DNA of 64,000 bases from Chloroflexota bacterium (GTDB lineage: Bacteria; Chloroflexota; UBA11872), in NCBI GenBank assembly GCA_026708035.1, contig JAPOVQ010000025.1, positions 124,001-188,000 of the forward strand, written 5' to 3'. The notes below the pieces were generated by a model. The model was not told the origin of the DNA. It saw only the letters and a list, made by a program, of their open reading frames with translations, and did not search any database. Position numbers and translations under genes: made by a program. Below are positions 61,125 to 64,000 of this stretch, one piece after another. Positions within the stretch are counted from its first letter, which is position 1, and the number at the start of each line of letters is the position of its first letter.

Positions 61125-61445
61125 CCTAACGGGCGTAGATCGGCGACTTCGGCCAGGCTGTGGCGCTTCGCGATGGCTTGGCGGCGCCGTGCTGGGCTAC
61201 TCAGTTGTCTGCGAGTCGCAGTTCCTGTTCAGCGCACTCTGCGACCGCTCATCGCGCGTCCGGTCTGTGCTAAAAGTGGCTTTGGCGACCTAAGTTGAGG
61301 TTGCCCTGACGGTGAATTCCCGATGTTTCCGCAGACGACGCCGGCTCGTCGACGCCAACGCGGCTCTGGCGGTCGGGTTCGTCCATAGCTGGATCCGCCC
61401 ATTGATTCTGGCGTCCATGTTCGCTCGAGCAGGAGGGAGCCTACC
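61125..61445. other. Intergenic region without recognisable content
   Basis: 320 bases between tRNA-Gly and the hydrolase gene. Short open frames only, none with a ribosome site or family resemblance. GGAGGGAG near its end is the ribosome site of the hydrolase gene. Confidence 0.5.
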
Positions 61446-62372
61446 GTGAAAGGGTCTCTCGCAGCCGTCTGGGAGATTCCAAAGCCGTTGTCGGTTCATC
61501 CAGTCCAGGTGGACGACGACGCCGTGATCATGCTGCGACGCCACGGAAACCCGGATGGCCCCAGGCTGGTGCTGAGCCACGGTAACGGCCTTGCCATTGA
61601 CCTCTACTATGCGTTTTGGTCGCTTCTGAGCCGCGATTTCGACTTGCTTGTCCACGACCTGCGGAATCACGGTTGGAACAACGTCGGCGCCCAGTCGGAC
61701 CACCGCGTCGGCACCTTTGCACGAGACCACGACCGCATTCGTGAGGCGATCGGCCGTCGCTATGGCGAGAAACCGACCGTTGGCGTGTTTCACTCCATTT
61801 CAGCCCTGGCATGCCTTCATGCGCCGTCGCGGGGAGACGGCTACTCCGCCTTGGTGCTATTCGCCCCGCCCCTCTGCAACCGTGGCTCCAAGTACCGGGC
61901 GTTCGAATCGCGGGCAAAGAGCACAGCCGACATGCTCAGGCGGAGGACACAATGGTTCCGGTCCAGGGAAGAGCTGGCGGAACTTCATACCTATTTGCCC
62001 TATTTTCGGCGGGCCGTTCCGGGAGTCTTCGAACTTGTGGCAAGAACGACCCTCAAGAAGTCTGCGACCGGCCAGGGGTTTGAGCTCCGCTGTCCCGCCG
62101 AGTTCGAGGCGCAGATCTGGGACCATGCCTCAACGTATGCGGTGACCGTCGATTTCGGCGCCATGCGGTGTCCGGTCAAGACCGTAGCCGCAGACCCCGC
62201 CGCAGAGGAGCCGAGCGACCCGTCGTTCGACTACGGGAACGCGGACGTGGACCATGAGTTCATTCCCGACACGACACATTTCCTGCAACTCGAAAAACCG
62301 CAGGAGTGTGCGGTGGCCGTGCGGAGGTTTCTGACGCAGGTGGGAATCCTGGAGAATCAACTGTCTCCGTGA
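61446..62372 (+). CDS. Alpha/beta-hydrolase-fold protein with altered nucleophile elbow
   Basis: 308 residues, GTG 61446 after GGAGGGAG. LVLSHGNGLAIDLYYAFWSLL (oxyanion HG motif), FDLLVHDLRNHGWNN and the elbow VGVFHSISALACLHAP. The usual G-x-S-x-G elbow is H-S-I-S-A; the second Ser keeps the nucleophile position but both flanking Gly are replaced. The C-terminal His is likely in DTTHFLQLEKP. May hydrolyse an ester or lactone, or be non-catalytic. Confidence 0.78.
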   Translation: MKGSLAAVWEIPKPLSVHPVQVDDDAVIMLRRHGNPDGPRLVLSHGNGLAIDLYYAFWSLLSRDFDLLVHDLRNHGWNNVGAQSDHRVGTFARDHDRIREAIGRRYGEKPTVGVFHSISALACLHAPSRGDGYSALVLFAPPLCNRGSKYRAFESRAKSTADMLRRRTQWFRSREELAELHTYLPYFRRAVPGVFELVARTTLKKSATGQGFELRCPAEFEAQIWDHASTYAVTVDFGAMRCPVKTVAADPAAEEPSDPSFDYGNADVDHEFIPDTTHFLQLEKPQECAVAVRRFLTQVGILENQLSP

Positions 62373-62943
62373 GACCCACTTCCCCCACTTCGTAGCTACG
62401 GATGCCCCATGACCGTGGAAGGACCCCAGGAATCGAATTGCTTACTCCCACGTGATCCACGGGTCATTTGAACGCATGGCCTCAGCGAATACGGAACCTT
62501 CGCTCGGCAAGCTGGAGTACTCGCACCTCAATGGACGCTGAAAGGCGTGCAACCGGATGCAACTAGCCGGATGCGTCTCCCAGACGCGTCCGATGCCGGC
62601 CACGGGACGACGACCAGTCAGCCGTTGCCGCGGCTCGGACGACTGCACCGCGTCGACCGCGAACCGGACCAAGACTTACCGAGAAAGCGCCGACAATCCG
62701 GCAAGGTTGACGTGGTCCGAATGCTCGGCCCCAATCTCTTGAGGTCACATGCACGCGTCGGCGTGGAAATGAGTCTCCTCCGAGGGAACACCTTGCCGAA
62801 TGGAGACACCGTCGCGGTAGCGGGCCGTCCTGCTACGATCGCGCGCCGTCGAGGCTTGTCCCGTGGCGAATGCCGCGGGCAAAGCTTCCGGAAGACGGAA
62901 TAGTGCCGGCGAGCGGCGGAATAGACACTTCAAAGTGAGATCC
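62373..62943. other. Long intergenic region with one hairpin
   Basis: 570 bases without a convincing gene. At 62568-62592 a ten-base stem CGGATGCGTC/GACGCGTCCG closes a TCCCA loop (one G-U pair), similar in style to the C-type repeats. An open frame of 118 codons at 62547-62903 has no start context and shuffled composition. Confidence 0.5.
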
Positions 62944-64000
62944 ATGCGGCCACCTCTGAACCTGTCGGCGATTATTTCCGCGGTCGCGCTGTTCGCGGTC
63001 GTGTTGACGGCCTGCGGCGACGAGGTTCCACCCGCCCCGGATCCGACGCCCACCGCCACCGCCACGCCCGTGGCCGTCGCACCAACGCCGACACCAACTC
63101 CTGAGCCCACGCCCACGCCGACACCCGAACCAACAGCCACGCCGACGCCGGACCCCACCCCAACACCAACGCCGGAGCCCACGCCCACGCCGACGCCTGA
63201 ACCGACACCCACGCCCACGCCCGAGCCCACGCCTACCCCAGAGCCGACGCCAACGCCTACGCCTGAGCCCACGCCCGCGGTTGCCGTGCCTTCCGGCCCG
63301 GACGCGCCGCTGGCCTTCGATCCCAGCGTGGTTCGGGGCACCTTGAGCAACGGCCTGGTCTACTACATCCGGCACAACGACGAGCCGCGCGAGCGGGCTC
63401 ACATCTCGCTGATCGTGAAGGCTGGTTCGATTCTCGAAGAAGAGGATCAGCGCGGGCTGGCGCACTTCGTCGAACACATGGCATTCAACGGCACCGAGCG
63501 CTTCGCCAAGCAGGAAATCGTCGAGTACCTGGAGTCCATCGGCAGCAATTTCGGACCCGACGTGAACGCGTCAACGGGATTCGACGTCACCCAGTATTTC
63601 GTCGAGATCCCCACTGACGATCTGGAGATTCTCGAGAAGGCGTTTCAGATTCTCAGCGACTGGGCCTTCGCTATCACCTTTGCGCCGGACGAAGTGGAGC
63701 TCGAGCGCGGCGTGATCCTGGAAGAGTGGCGCTTGTTTCGGGGGTTCGGCGCGCGTTTTCAGGACAACTGGTTTCCGCTGATTTTCGGCGACTCGCGCTA
63801 TAACGAGCGCAGCCCCATTGGGCTGCCCGAAGTCTTTGAAAACGCTCCCCCAGAGCGGCTGGTGGACTTCTACCAGTCTTGGTATCGGCCTGACCTGATG
63901 GCCGTGATCGCCGTGGGCGACTTCGACACCGAGGCGATCGAAGCCAAGGTGCGGCAATACTTCGCGCCGCCGCCGGAGGGCGAGGCTGGCCAGGCGGCGG
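62944..64000 (+). CDS. Stalked M16 zinc metallopeptidase lipoprotein (5' part)
   Basis: At least 352 residues from ATG 62944, cut by the window end. Lipoprotein signal with lipobox LTA-Cys (about residue 24), a stalk of about 70 residues made of PTPTPEP units, then an M16 peptidase N-terminal domain: [20 protein letters not shown], the inverted zinc motif HFVEH in [14 protein letters not shown] with the third ligand Glu in [14 protein letters not shown], and [16 protein letters not shown]. Full-length relatives have two or more such domains. Acts outside the membrane on peptides. Confidence 0.92.
   Translation, partial: MRPPLNLSAIISAVALFAVVLTACGDEVPPAPDPTPTATATPVAVAPTPTPTPEPTPTPTPEPTATPTPDPTPTPTPEPTPTPTPEPTPTPTPEPTPTPEPTPTPTPEPTPAVAVPSGPDAPLAFDPSVVRGTLSNGLVYYIRHNDEPRERAHISLIVKAGSILEEEDQRGLAHFVEHMAFNGTERFAKQEIVEYLESIGSNFGPDVNASTGFDVTQYFVEIPTDDLEILEKAFQILSDWAFAITFAPDEVELERGVILEEWRLFRGFGARFQDNWFPLIFGDSRYNERSPIGLPEVFENAPPERLVDFYQSWYRPDLMAVIAVGDFDTEAIEAKVRQYFAPPPEGEAGQAA

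Noticed and set aside
62547-62903. Open frame of 118 codons in the long gap
   Set aside because: No ribosome site, Arg/Pro-rich random-like composition and overlap with a hairpin.

Overview
The window is a GC-rich bacterial chromosome segment (64 kb) that reads as housekeeping genes mixed with organoheterotrophic catabolic genes. The best guess for the host is a Chloroflexota bacterium, probably a marine or sponge-associated lineage such as SAR202 or a relative. The basis is indirect: extracellular solute-binding proteins carrying a long Val/Glu-rich heptad stalk after a Tat/lipoprotein signal, PT-rich stalked lipoproteins, an enolase-superfamily dehydratase, several PhyH dioxygenases and hydantoinase-type HyuAB. 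No rRNA, ribosomal-protein or marker gene is present that would fix the taxonomy. No CRISPR array, prophage or intact insertion sequence was seen.

Layout. 0.1-14.3 kb: a secreted plant-type LRR protein, a 2TM protein, a DUF72 protein, secD-secF, glyoxalase-like and methyltransferase genes, dprA, a Gfo/Idh oxidoreductase, a DUF192 lipoprotein, a VOC/transaldolase/cupin operon and nth. 14.3-26.7 kb: a VanW protein, tRNA-Pro, a secreted M14 carboxypeptidase, an ABC-2 exporter with an unusual ATPase gene, ferritin, a PhyH dioxygenase, two paralogous NUDIX genes around a helical-repeat protein, and a DHDPS-family aldolase. 26.5-43.3 kb: hyuA-hyuB with a small Cys4 protein, a peptide/oligosaccharide-type ABC transporter split by an L-rhamnonate-dehydratase-like gene and an aldo/keto reductase, tandemly duplicated solute-binding proteins, and DMT and MFS exporters. 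43.6-47.1 kb: an NHL-repeat protein, a VapBC-type toxin-antitoxin pair with a likely operator, another PhyH protein and a stalked membrane protein.

47.4-57.0 kb is the centrepiece: eight consecutive + strand genes that fit the whole N-methylglutamate pathway for monomethylamine. The order is mgdABCD (four sarcosine-oxidase-like subunits), mgsABC (three separately encoded glutamate-synthase domains) and gmaS (gamma-glutamylmethylamide synthetase). Together they would turn methylamine into ammonium-equivalent nitrogen and methylene-tetrahydrofolate, with glutamate regenerated. 57.2-64 kb holds a GHL10-like glycosidase overlapping a DHDPS-family gene, a sugar isomerase/epimerase, tRNA-Gly, an alpha/beta hydrolase and the 5' part of an M16 peptidase lipoprotein.

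Several families of short palindromic repeats sit between genes. The ABC-2 exporter locus has a 17-codon remnant of an internally deleted ATPase gene in front of its permeases. The surviving full-length ATPase gene lacks any ATG, GTG or TTG at its conserved N terminus and appears to start at ATC.
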